Assembly (NCBI GenBank): GCA_902779785.1
Contig: CACZDC010000002.1
Span: forward strand, 47,263 to 111,262
DNA from: an uncultured Bacteroidia bacterium
Lineage (GTDB): Bacteria > Bacteroidota > Bacteroidia > Bacteroidales > UBA932
Direction: 5' to 3'
DNA: 64,000 nt
The position numbers and the translations under genes are program-made. Shown here in pieces: positions 1-7,262 of the stretch; within the stretch, counting starts at the first letter, position 1; every line of letters begins with the position of its first letter. Under the pieces are notes generated by a model. It saw nothing but the letters and a program-made list of their open reading frames with translations. It was not told where the DNA came from and ran no database searches.

Positions 1-239
1 ATTCTCCCTATAATACTTATATGTATGCGGGACTTCCTCCGGGACCAATCTCCTGCCCTCCGAAGTCCTGTCTTGAAGCCGTGCTCCATCCGGAAGACCA
101 TAGTTATCTTTATTTCTGTGCCGATTCTCAGTTGAATGGCAAGCACGTTTTCGCAGTATCATATAAGGACCATCTCGACAACGCACGTGCTTTCCAGAAA
201 GCACTCACAAAGCGTTTGAAAGAGAAGCAGAACAGTTAA
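1..239 (+). CDS. mltG: MltG-like endolytic murein transglycosylase, C-terminal end (5' truncated)
   Basis: The reading frame is open from the left edge and stops at 239, so only the last ~78 residues are present. The segment contains 'SPYNTYMYAGLPPGPI', the hallmark of the YceG/MltG C-terminal region, followed by 'LEAVLHPEDHSYLYF' and 'VSYKDHLDNA', which also match the family. MltG is an inner-membrane enzyme that cleaves nascent glycan strands and sets their length. The catalytic Glu and the membrane anchor lie outside the window. A methionine at 21 is internal and not the start. The RSH gene follows after 5 bases, so the two are probably co-transcribed. Confidence 0.9.
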   Translation, partial: SPYNTYMYAGLPPGPISCPPKSCLEAVLHPEDHSYLYFCADSQLNGKHVFAVSYKDHLDNARAFQKALTKRLKEKQNS

Positions 240-244
240 GCTCT

Positions 245-2377
245 ATGGACGTCCAATTTGAAAATTACAGCCCTGAAGGCCAGGAAATGATAGCCAAGGC
301 GAGAGATTTCGCCGTCGCATCCCTTTCTGACCGGGTCCGCTTCGACGGGTCTCCGTTCATAGCCCACGCCGATGCGGTCGCACGTATCGTCGCGGACGAA
401 ATCGGCCTTCCACCGGAATGTATCGCTGCGGTCTATCTGCACGAGGCGGTGCGTTTCGAAGCGCAGGATATACGCTCTCTCGCTCTGGACGAGAGTGTGT
501 ATAAGATGGTTGACGGGCTCAACAAGATTGCGACCATCAAACCTAAGGACACGCGCCTGGAAGCGGAGAATTACAAGAAACTCATCATCCAGTATTCAAG
601 CGATCCGAGGGTGACGGTCCTCAAACTCGCAGACCGCCTGGAGGTGATGCGTTCGCTCTCGATGTTCCCAAAGTCGTCGAGGGAGAACAAGGTCCTGGAG
701 ACCCTGATGCTCTATATCCCGCTGGCCCATCAGCTCGGGCTGTACAATATGAAACGGGAGATGGAGGATATCTATCTTTCGTATGCAGAGCCGGAGCAGT
801 ATCGCCTGATTACCAATAAGTTGAAGGCTAGTCAGAAGGATCGGGAGCAGCTTATGATGGAGTTCATTGAACCTCTCAAGCTCAAACTTTCCGAGGCCGG
901 GATCAAGTATAAGCTGAAAATCCGGACCAAGGCCGCCTATTCGATATGGGCCAAGATGGTCAAGCAGAAAGTTCCTTTCGAGGGAGTGTTCGATGTCTTT
1001 GCCATACGTTTTATCATAGACTGTGACGGGGAGGACCACAAGTTGGAGAAGGATCTTTGCTGGCAGGTGTATTCCTTCGTTACCGAGGAATATGAGCCTG
1101 ACACGAAGCGTCTTCGCGACTGGGTTACCAATCCCAAGCCCAACGGCTATGAGTCCCTTCATATCACTGTCAAGAACCGCAGGGGAGCCTATGTCGAGGT
1201 GCAGATCCGCACCAAGCGAATGGATGATATGGCGGAGAACGGATTCGCATCGCACTGGGCCTACAAGGGGATCAAGAGGGAAGAGAGTATGGACAAATGG
1301 CTCGGGGCAGTGCGTTACGCCCTGGAGCATCCCGGGAATGAGTCTCCCGATGAACTGCCGCAGCCTCCGTCCAAGGAGATATTTGTCTTTACTCCGACAG
1401 GGGAATTGAAAATTCTTCCTGCGGGTGCTTCTGTGCTTGATTTCGCCTTTTCCATCCACTCCGGTCTCGGCTGTCGTTGCACCGGGGGAAAGGTCAATGG
1501 CAAGGCTGTGCCGATCAAGGAAAAGCTTTCTACCGGAGATGTCGTGGAGATACTGACCGGAAAGAACCAGCGCCCCAATCAGGATTGGCTCGGCTGGGTG
1601 ATTACCTCCAAGGCACGGACAAAAATCAAGCAGGCCATAAATGAGGGCGAACTGAAGCTTGCCGCAGCCGGCCGTGAACTTCTGGAGAGGCGTCTTAAGA
1701 ACTGGCGCCTGGAGTTTCCGGACGAGATGCGCACCGAAATGATGAAGCTCAAGAGATTCACCTCGGTGAACGCTTTTCTAGCGGCAATCGGAAGCGGGGA
1801 AATAGATGTTAATGAGATAAAAGAGTATATCCTTGGAGAGGCTGAGCGCCACGCCCAGACTCTTCAGGCTGCCCAGGCTCAGGAGACCGCCAGGCATTTT
1901 CAGGACGGCGGCTCTTCCAAGGACGATATCCTCGTAATCAATGCCAAGGACCTCAGGGGCCTGGACTACAGGATGGCCCGTTGCTGCAATCCTGTGTTCG
2001 GAGATGACGTGTTCGGCTTTGTGACGCGTGATTCCGGCATCAAGATACATCGAATCACCTGTCCGAACGCAGCCCGCCTTCTGGAGCTTTATCCATACAG
2101 GGTGCAGAAGGTACGCTGGGCGGACAGCCCTTCCAGCGGCAGTTTCCAGGTGGCGCTAAAAGTCGTTGCCGGTTTGGAAAGCAGTGTGCTTAACAAGATA
2201 ATGGAGATTGTCGGCAGCTTCAAGGTTTCGCTCCGCAGTTTCAACGTGTCGGAGAATCGTCGCAACGGCACTTATGAGATTTCGCTGAAAATTTCTGTCC
2301 CGTCTAACCTTGAACTCGACAAGGTCGTTTCGCAGATCAAGGCCGCCAGGCACGTGATTAAAGTCAGCAGGGTTTGA
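245..2377 (+). CDS. RelA/SpoT homologue (RSH), probably synthetase-only
   Basis: Long RSH protein of 710 residues: degenerate HD domain (~25-170), ppGpp synthetase domain (~225-345), TGS (~378-440), zinc-finger/RIS-like segment with 'MARCCNPV', and C-terminal ACT (~640-710). The synthetase part keeps 'FDVFAIR' (D250), 'NPKPNGYESLH' and 'VEVQIRT' (E318), so (p)ppGpp synthesis from GTP/GDP and ATP is expected. In the hydrolase part H41, H66 and D130 are kept. The HDxxED motif reads H66-E67-A-V-R70-F71, and the Asn of 'ADRLHNMR' is V134. By comparison with the Rel structure of Streptococcus, the manganese-binding and catalytic Asp/Glu/Asp/Asn are therefore replaced. Inference: synthesis without hydrolysis, so another gene must degrade the alarmone. 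The DUF6377 gene starts 12 bases downstream. Confidence 0.93.
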   Translation: MDVQFENYSPEGQEMIAKARDFAVASLSDRVRFDGSPFIAHADAVARIVADEIGLPPECIAAVYLHEAVRFEAQDIRSLALDESVYKMVDGLNKIATIKPKDTRLEAENYKKLIIQYSSDPRVTVLKLADRLEVMRSLSMFPKSSRENKVLETLMLYIPLAHQLGLYNMKREMEDIYLSYAEPEQYRLITNKLKASQKDREQLMMEFIEPLKLKLSEAGIKYKLKIRTKAAYSIWAKMVKQKVPFEGVFDVFAIRFIIDCDGEDHKLEKDLCWQVYSFVTEEYEPDTKRLRDWVTNPKPNGYESLHITVKNRRGAYVEVQIRTKRMDDMAENGFASHWAYKGIKREESMDKWLGAVRYALEHPGNESPDELPQPPSKEIFVFTPTGELKILPAGASVLDFAFSIHSGLGCRCTGGKVNGKAVPIKEKLSTGDVVEILTGKNQRPNQDWLGWVITSKARTKIKQAINEGELKLAAAGRELLERRLKNWRLEFPDEMRTEMMKLKRFTSVNAFLAAIGSGEIDVNEIKEYILGEAERHAQTLQAAQAQETARHFQDGGSSKDDILVINAKDLRGLDYRMARCCNPVFGDDVFGFVTRDSGIKIHRITCPNAARLLELYPYRVQKVRWADSPSSGSFQVALKVVAGLESSVLNKIMEIVGSFKVSLRSFNVSENRRNGTYEISLKISVPSNLELDKVVSQIKAARHVIKVSRV

Positions 2378-2389
2378 TGTTTTTTGCAA

Positions 2390-4018
2390 ATGATTGAAAA
2401 TCAGCCATATCGCTCTCGGTCTTTGTCCTTCGCGGGACAAAGACTGTGGCTTGTTTGCTTGATAATCAGCGTTTTGTGTGGCGCTTCTTGCAGCAGGACT
2501 CCTGTCGAGCAGGCCCTGCACGAGTTGGATTTGGCTATTGGGCAGCGGAGCAAATACGTGGAAGCCTTCGAGAGACAGAATGATTCTTTGAGGTCAGAGC
2601 TTTCGTCAGCATCCTCGGACAGCGCGCGTTGGGCGCTTTCCTCCCGCCTGTATCAGGCCTACCATCATTTCAGTGTCGATTCTGCAGGTCATTACGTTAT
2701 GAAGATGCAGCGCTATGCGGCATCTGAGGAGGAAGTCTTTCGCACAAGCCTTTCGGAGATTCAACTCCTGGTATGGGCTCACGATGAAGAGCGTGCTCTC
2801 TCTTTGTATCAGTCTATCGATACGAGCCGGATGAGTTTGCTGGGACTCCGGGATGAGTACCTTTCAAGTGGTATTGAAATTTTCACGAATATTTCCCGTT
2901 ACCCCCGTTTTCTCACGGAAGCAAGGAATTATAGCGACAGTCTTCGTGCCTATAGACAGGCCTATATCGCGGAAGATACTCTGTCTTATTACGGAAAGAA
3001 AGTGCTGGCTCAGTCGCTACGTGACGAAGGAAGGCTTGAGGAGGCCTTGTCTCTGTTCCAGGCTTGTTTCAGCGAGGCAAATGATTATCACGAGCTTACG
3101 TCGATAGCATACAATTCCGCTATGCTCTGCGGAATGCTGGGGAGGATTGATGATAAGAAAATATATCTCTCACGCAGCGCTATCTATGATTTCAAGGCTC
3201 CGAACCGTGACTTGCTGTCTTTGTATGAATTGGCTATGACCTTGTATGACGAAGGAGATCTGGAGCGCGCCAACCGTTATATCAAGATCCATTTCAACGA
3301 TGTGCTTGCAGGGGATTTTGAAGCCAAGGTACTTCGCTCCTCAAGGGCTCAGAACATTATAGTGGATGCTTCGCTGAAGGCGGAACGCTCCAAACGAAGA
3401 ATCTCTATGATAGGCTTGATCGTGGTTGTCCTTCTCCTTTTTATCATCTTCGTAATGTTGAATTATGTCCATCGTAAAGCCATTCAGCTTGCCGAGGCTA
3501 ATTCCGCACTCGAAGACAGCAACAAAGCTTTGGCGGAAAGCAACTCCGCCCTTGCCGAGGCCAACAAGATCAAGGACAATTATGTCTTCCGATATATGGA
3601 CCTCAGCATCCGTTATCTTGACAAAGTTGAACAAAATCGTCACGAATATCGGCAGATTGCAAAGAACAAGGGTACGGATGCCCTTCTGAAAGAGCTTCGT
3701 TCTCCTGCGGAATTCGCTGATTATAAGGAGTTTTACAGCATTTTTGATCAGACCTTCCTCGGGATTTTCCCTCACTTCGTGGAAGATGTGAATGCACTCC
3801 TTCGTGAGGATGCCCGTTTTGATATCGCTCAAAGTCACCAGTCTCTGCCGACGGAATTGAGAATTATGGCGACCCTGAAACTGGGTATCAATGACAGTCC
3901 ACGTATAGCGTCTTTCCTTAAGTGTTCTCTTTCAACTGTATATACTTACCGGGCGAAGCTAAGAAATCAGGCGCTTTGCCCTAAAGATGAGTTTGAAGAC
4001 CGTGTCAGGAGCTTGTAA
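2390..4018 (+). CDS. DUF6377-family membrane regulator (copy 1)
   Basis: The 542-residue protein has an N-terminal signal/anchor segment (~18-35, ending 'LCGASC'), a helical TPR-like periplasmic region opening with the family pattern 'LDLAIGQRSKYVE', one transmembrane helix (~340-360), a coiled coil with clear heptads ('EDSNKAL AESNSAL', ~365-390) and a C-terminal DUF6377 segment. That segment ends in an HTH-like motif ('LGINDSPRIASFLKCSLSTVYTYRAK' region, ~495-525). The family is Bacteroidota-specific and uncharacterised; the layout suggests a sensor that carries its own DNA-binding end at the inner membrane. I start at ATG 2390; an in-frame TTG at 2384 is less likely. It lies directly upstream of locus 1 and is paralogous to the gene at 43548, which lies directly upstream of locus 2. 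Regulation of those loci is inferred from position. Confidence 0.8.
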   Translation: MIENQPYRSRSLSFAGQRLWLVCLIISVLCGASCSRTPVEQALHELDLAIGQRSKYVEAFERQNDSLRSELSSASSDSARWALSSRLYQAYHHFSVDSAGHYVMKMQRYAASEEEVFRTSLSEIQLLVWAHDEERALSLYQSIDTSRMSLLGLRDEYLSSGIEIFTNISRYPRFLTEARNYSDSLRAYRQAYIAEDTLSYYGKKVLAQSLRDEGRLEEALSLFQACFSEANDYHELTSIAYNSAMLCGMLGRIDDKKIYLSRSAIYDFKAPNRDLLSLYELAMTLYDEGDLERANRYIKIHFNDVLAGDFEAKVLRSSRAQNIIVDASLKAERSKRRISMIGLIVVVLLLFIIFVMLNYVHRKAIQLAEANSALEDSNKALAESNSALAEANKIKDNYVFRYMDLSIRYLDKVEQNRHEYRQIAKNKGTDALLKELRSPAEFADYKEFYSIFDQTFLGIFPHFVEDVNALLREDARFDIAQSHQSLPTELRIMATLKLGINDSPRIASFLKCSLSTVYTYRAKLRNQALCPKDEFEDRVRSL

Positions 4019-4020
4019 AA

Positions 4021-4040
4021 ACTTATAAAAACACTTATAA
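4021..4040 (+). repeat. Direct repeats of ACTTATAA in the leader region of locus 1
   Basis: The octamer ACTTATAA occurs at 4021-4028 and 4033-4040. A third exact copy lies at 7185-7192, just before the palindrome upstream of susC. The rest of 4019-4213 is AT-rich and non-coding. It holds a weak -7-like GAACTTTG at 4168-4175 with no convincing -33 element. Confidence 0.35.
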
Positions 4041-4213
4041 CAGACGTTTGCCTCTTGTTATCGTAATCGGCGTCACAGTGCTCTGTGCCGCTGTTTTTTG
4101 TTTTTATCTTATCCTATTTGGACTTATATTTCTTCGTGCGTGTGTGGGAAAATTTTTTTTTAATTGTGAACTTTGCCTCAGCGTTAAGCTGATAACCAAA
4201 TGATTTTCGAAAT

Positions 4214-4360
4214 ATGAAAAAACAAAGCATCAAACCAGTCTATCAGGCTCCGGACTTGACTCGGATTCTTATTCGCACGGAATTGAATCTGTGCACCAGT
4301 ACGACAATGTCGGCTACTGTGGAAGATATGGATGAAACTGATTATGGATGGGAGATTTAG
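4214..4360 (+). CDS. Small peptide (48 aa), type 1 of a 'YxAP ... acidic tail' family
   Basis: A complete ORF of 48 codons, MKKQSIKPVYQAP... to ...DYGWEI, ending 2 bases before the ATG of the next lipoprotein. It has a basic N-terminus, a Y-x-x-P motif at residues 10-13, a hydrophobic/Ser-Thr centre with 'LCTSTT' at 26-31, and an acidic aromatic C-terminus. Two other short genes in this window (56693 and 63341) have the same length, the same 14-15 residue spacing from the Pro to the central Cys/Ala, and the same acidic end, and each also directly precedes a fimbrillin-like lipoprotein gene. The function is unknown. Short peptides of this kind are common and unannotated in Bacteroidales, to my knowledge. 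Confidence 0.6.
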   Translation: MKKQSIKPVYQAPDLTRILIRTELNLCTSTTMSATVEDMDETDYGWEI

Positions 4361-4362
4361 TT

Positions 4363-7032
4363 ATGAAAAAGTTAGTCACACTCTTTGCTCTTGCCGCTAT
4401 TTTCGGCACTCTTTCCGTCTCTTGCTCGAAAGAAAAAGCTGCTCTTGACGAGGAACTTGTCCCCGGTGGTACTGAGGTTACGGCGCCCGCTGATGACGAG
4501 AATCTTCCGGAAGGGATGATTCGACTGAATTTCAGTGTCTCTGCCGAGAACGATGCCAATCCTGAATTAAAGACCTCCTGGGACGGCACTAACCACACTT
4601 GGACCGACGGTGACCAGATCCGTATCCTCTGGGGCACCGGAGACAGCGATTATGACGATGTCGATGTCGTCAGCGGCGGAGTAAGCGCTGTCGTTCCCGA
4701 GACTGCCGAGACTTTCTATGCCGTGTATCCGACGACGGGCGCTTTCGCACTTAGAGATGGCGGTACCATTGATTTTGGCATTCCGATTTTACAGAGCGGG
4801 TCCTTTGAAGATGCGAATATGATGGCCGCCAAGACAACAAAAGAGGCCGCATTCCTCAAGTTCAGGAATCTAACTCACATTTTCAAGTTCCATCTTACGG
4901 ATGATTCTCCCTATGATCGTTTCCAAATTTGTACGAACAACGGAGCCATCGTTGTCAATACGTATGGAGTCAGCTTCGATAGCGAGGGTGCTGTTACCAT
5001 CGGAACTCGCTCAGAGGAAATCTCTGGCTATCCGAACAGTAAGTATGTTCGTCTTCATAGCGGAATGACTCCGGGCGGAGACTATTATTTTGCGGTCGTT
5101 CCCGGAGCCAACTATGGTCTAGGTTTCGGCGTGCAGGCGAGGGTCAGCGGCGATAGCGGCGATTATAGCGCAGCGGCACTTACTAAAGGATCGATTGATA
5201 CATCTAATCCTTGTGCCATCACGGATCTTGGCAATCTGGATACTTTTGTCCATTCCGACTGGTTTATTACTTCAGATGGTACTGGAGATGGAACCAGTTG
5301 GGACAATCCCGGCGGTCCTGCGCTCTTGCGCAGCCTTCTTGTAATGCCGTCCACTTTTACTACGGATCAGTCCAAGAAGAATCACACCTTCCGGCTTAAC
5401 AACGCAGTAATACATTTGAAGGAAGGTACTTACAATTTCCAGACAATATTGGCGGACAGTGGGGTACAACAGTTTGGGGCGACCGCATTCAGCGATGCTG
5501 TGGACAATGTCACGGTAATCGATGGCGGTTATCCTTCTTCCGCAAGTGGAAAAGACTTGAGCGGCTATGATCCTGTAAATCATCCTTCCGTCATTATCTC
5601 TAATCAGGCTGCAGCAAACGACCGTACCTTTTATTTTAACGGCGCCCGTCTTTATGACTGGACTTTCAAGGGCTTGAGTTTCCAAAATAATCCTAATGCT
5701 ACCAATTACAATACACCAGGAGGAGCGGTGGCCGTCAATGGAGCAACAAACGGCACAATCAAGTTCGAGGACTGCTCATTCTCTCTTACGACATCCAACA
5801 GCAGTGGCGGCGGAGCGCTTTCCTTCCGAGGTTCGGCCCAGGTAAATGCAGAATTCAAAAACTGCACCTTCTCATCCTGCAGTTCCACAGCTGGATTTGG
5901 CGGTGGCATTTGGATAAACACGGAGAATCATAATCTCAGCTTTGACTCTTGTACCATTTCCGGCAATACTGCTAACAAGGGCGGCGGATTCCTCTATAAT
6001 CAGAATTCAGGAACGGTTACCATTAAAAACTCTACCCTCGAAAACAATTCAGCAACAAACAGTACTGGCCTTGGCGGCGCTATCTATGCTTCAGGAAGCG
6101 GGACTATTGAGCTTTACAATACAAGTGTGAGCGGAAATGGAACTGATGCTCAGGAGCAGCACGGCGGCGCGATCTGGATGGGAGGAACTATCGAAGTTAA
6201 AATGCACCGCGGCTGTACTGTCTCCAATAACAAGTCATCATCGCGAGGAGGTGTGGTTCTTGTCGCTGAAACTTCAAAGTTCAGAGCGGACACAGTTGTA
6301 TTTAGTGGAAACTATGGAGCCAATGGCGGCGTCATACACGTCAACGGTGGTACTGCTTGGGTCAATTCCTGTGAATTCAGTGGTAATTCGGCGACAAATG
6401 GAGCAGCTCTCCGAGCACAAGGTTCAGCAGATTCTCAGGCCAATCTCATTGCGACCGGATGCCTCTTTGATGCAAATACTCCGAGCGGCTCAAACAATGG
6501 AGGCGGCTGTATCAATGCTAATGTGTACTCCAGAAGTATTATCGCGAATTCCACCATCAGGAATACCAGCGGAGGCAATGGCGCGGCCTTTTCAATTGAT
6601 GGCGGAGCCTCGGGAACGTACGGTTACATCTACGCAGTCAGCTGCACTTTCAGTGGCAATACCGTGGTTTTCGGACGCAATTACAATTATTGCTATTTCT
6701 ACAACTGTATAGCTGATCGCAACGTTACCACTGCCAATCCGGGCAAGGCCTATTCTATCTTGGGTGATAACCGTTACTCTACGGACAAAACAGTGGTAGA
6801 AACCGTGTCTGGTCTCGGCGCTGCTTGCCTTGGAACTTTCGCCGATGGTGTCTATCCTTTGAATTCTGCCAAGAGTGCTTCATATAGCGAAGGTATGTCT
6901 GCAGCCGACCTGCAGGGGCTGAACTTCAATAACATTACCCTCACTGCCGAGCAGAGCGCACTTCTCGCCAAGGACCAGAAGGGGAATGTTCGCAATGGCA
7001 CCATTATGGGGGCTTATGTGCAGACAGAATAA
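4363..7032 (+). CDS. Surface lipoprotein: fimbrillin-like domain plus right-handed beta-helix
   Basis: I start at ATG 4363 (MKKLVTLFALAA...), giving 889 residues; an upstream in-frame ATG at 4348 would lack a proper signal peptide. The lipobox ends 'LSVSC'. The N-terminal ~270 residues match the fimbrillin-like (FimB/Mfa2/BF2992-type) domain, with 'TWTDGDQI', 'FYAVYPTTG' and 'PILQSGSFED'. From ~330 onward repeated 'F..C.FS.N.A..GGA' units build a parallel beta-helix, as in polymorphic outer-membrane proteins and pectate-lyase-like folds. No polysaccharide-lyase catalytic residues were recognised, so binding or adhesion is as likely as catalysis. The protein should be lipid-anchored at the cell surface. 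A terminator-like hairpin follows, separating it from susC. Confidence 0.8.
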   Translation: MKKLVTLFALAAIFGTLSVSCSKEKAALDEELVPGGTEVTAPADDENLPEGMIRLNFSVSAENDANPELKTSWDGTNHTWTDGDQIRILWGTGDSDYDDVDVVSGGVSAVVPETAETFYAVYPTTGAFALRDGGTIDFGIPILQSGSFEDANMMAAKTTKEAAFLKFRNLTHIFKFHLTDDSPYDRFQICTNNGAIVVNTYGVSFDSEGAVTIGTRSEEISGYPNSKYVRLHSGMTPGGDYYFAVVPGANYGLGFGVQARVSGDSGDYSAAALTKGSIDTSNPCAITDLGNLDTFVHSDWFITSDGTGDGTSWDNPGGPALLRSLLVMPSTFTTDQSKKNHTFRLNNAVIHLKEGTYNFQTILADSGVQQFGATAFSDAVDNVTVIDGGYPSSASGKDLSGYDPVNHPSVIISNQAAANDRTFYFNGARLYDWTFKGLSFQNNPNATNYNTPGGAVAVNGATNGTIKFEDCSFSLTTSNSSGGGALSFRGSAQVNAEFKNCTFSSCSSTAGFGGGIWINTENHNLSFDSCTISGNTANKGGGFLYNQNSGTVTIKNSTLENNSATNSTGLGGAIYASGSGTIELYNTSVSGNGTDAQEQHGGAIWMGGTIEVKMHRGCTVSNNKSSSRGGVVLVAETSKFRADTVVFSGNYGANGGVIHVNGGTAWVNSCEFSGNSATNGAALRAQGSADSQANLIATGCLFDANTPSGSNNGGGCINANVYSRSIIANSTIRNTSGGNGAAFSIDGGASGTYGYIYAVSCTFSGNTVVFGRNYNYCYFYNCIADRNVTTANPGKAYSILGDNRYSTDKTVVETVSGLGAACLGTFADGVYPLNSAKSASYSEGMSAADLQGLNFNNITLTAEQSALLAKDQKGNVRNGTIMGAYVQTE

Positions 7033-7055
7033 TCTGGGCAGTCAGGCAATATGTG

Positions 7056-7096
7056 ATAAGGCATGTCGAAACGGCATGCCTTATCTTTATATTTTT
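7056..7096 (+). terminator. Rho-independent-type terminator after the beta-helix lipoprotein
   Basis: A perfect 10-bp inverted repeat: ATAAGGCATG at 7056-7065 and CATGCCTTAT at 7075-7084, with a 9-nt loop, followed by the T-rich run CTTTATATTTTT. It lies 24 bases after the stop at 7032. Two of the very few CATG tetramers in the left 45 kb are in this stem. Confidence 0.7.
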
Positions 7097-7195
7097 CCTT
7101 ATATCCTTTTGAATGTGTTCCTTGTAAAAAAGGCCTTGCAGGGCTATATGGAGCACATTTTTTGACAGGACAGCCTCAAAAACGACTTATAATTT

Positions 7196-7222
7196 CGCGC
7201 GCGTGTATTGCAAACGCGCGCG
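7196..7222. promoter_or_regulatory. CG-alternating palindrome overlapping the susC promoter (candidate operator)
   Basis: CGCGCGCGT at 7196-7204 and ACGCGCGCG at 7214-7222 form a perfect 9-bp inverted repeat around the 9-nt loop GTATTGCAA. The loop holds the proposed -33 TTG (7208-7210). A protein bound here would cover the promoter. No poly-T follows, so a terminator is unlikely. Confidence 0.5.
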
Positions 7223-7238
7223 CTATTCGCCAATTTTG
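7208..7238 (+). promoter_or_regulatory. Candidate Bacteroidota promoter for the susC operon of locus 1
   Basis: TTG at 7208-7210, then 20 nt, then CAATTTTG at 7231-7238, which matches TAnnTTTG at 7 of 8 positions. The same 20-nt spacing is seen at three other promoters in this window. The ATG of susC at 7263 would then have a leader of about 20 nt. Confidence 0.5.
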
Positions 7239-7262
7239 CACATAGCTAAACTGACAGCCAAT

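Noticed and set aside
596-1459. 287-codon minus-strand frame inside the RSH gene; similar ones at 16275-17399, 42272-43210 and 58995-59978
   Set aside because: Shadows of real genes in GC-biased codons; no start region, no recognisable domains.
4090-4213. Promoter for the 4214 peptide gene
   Set aside because: GAACTTTG at 4168 is near the -7 consensus but no TTG lies about 20 nt upstream; too weak to list as a promoter.
7203-7262. Longer N-terminus of SusC starting at 7203
   Set aside because: It would translate the palindrome and promoter and hide the signal peptide; ATG 7263 is better.
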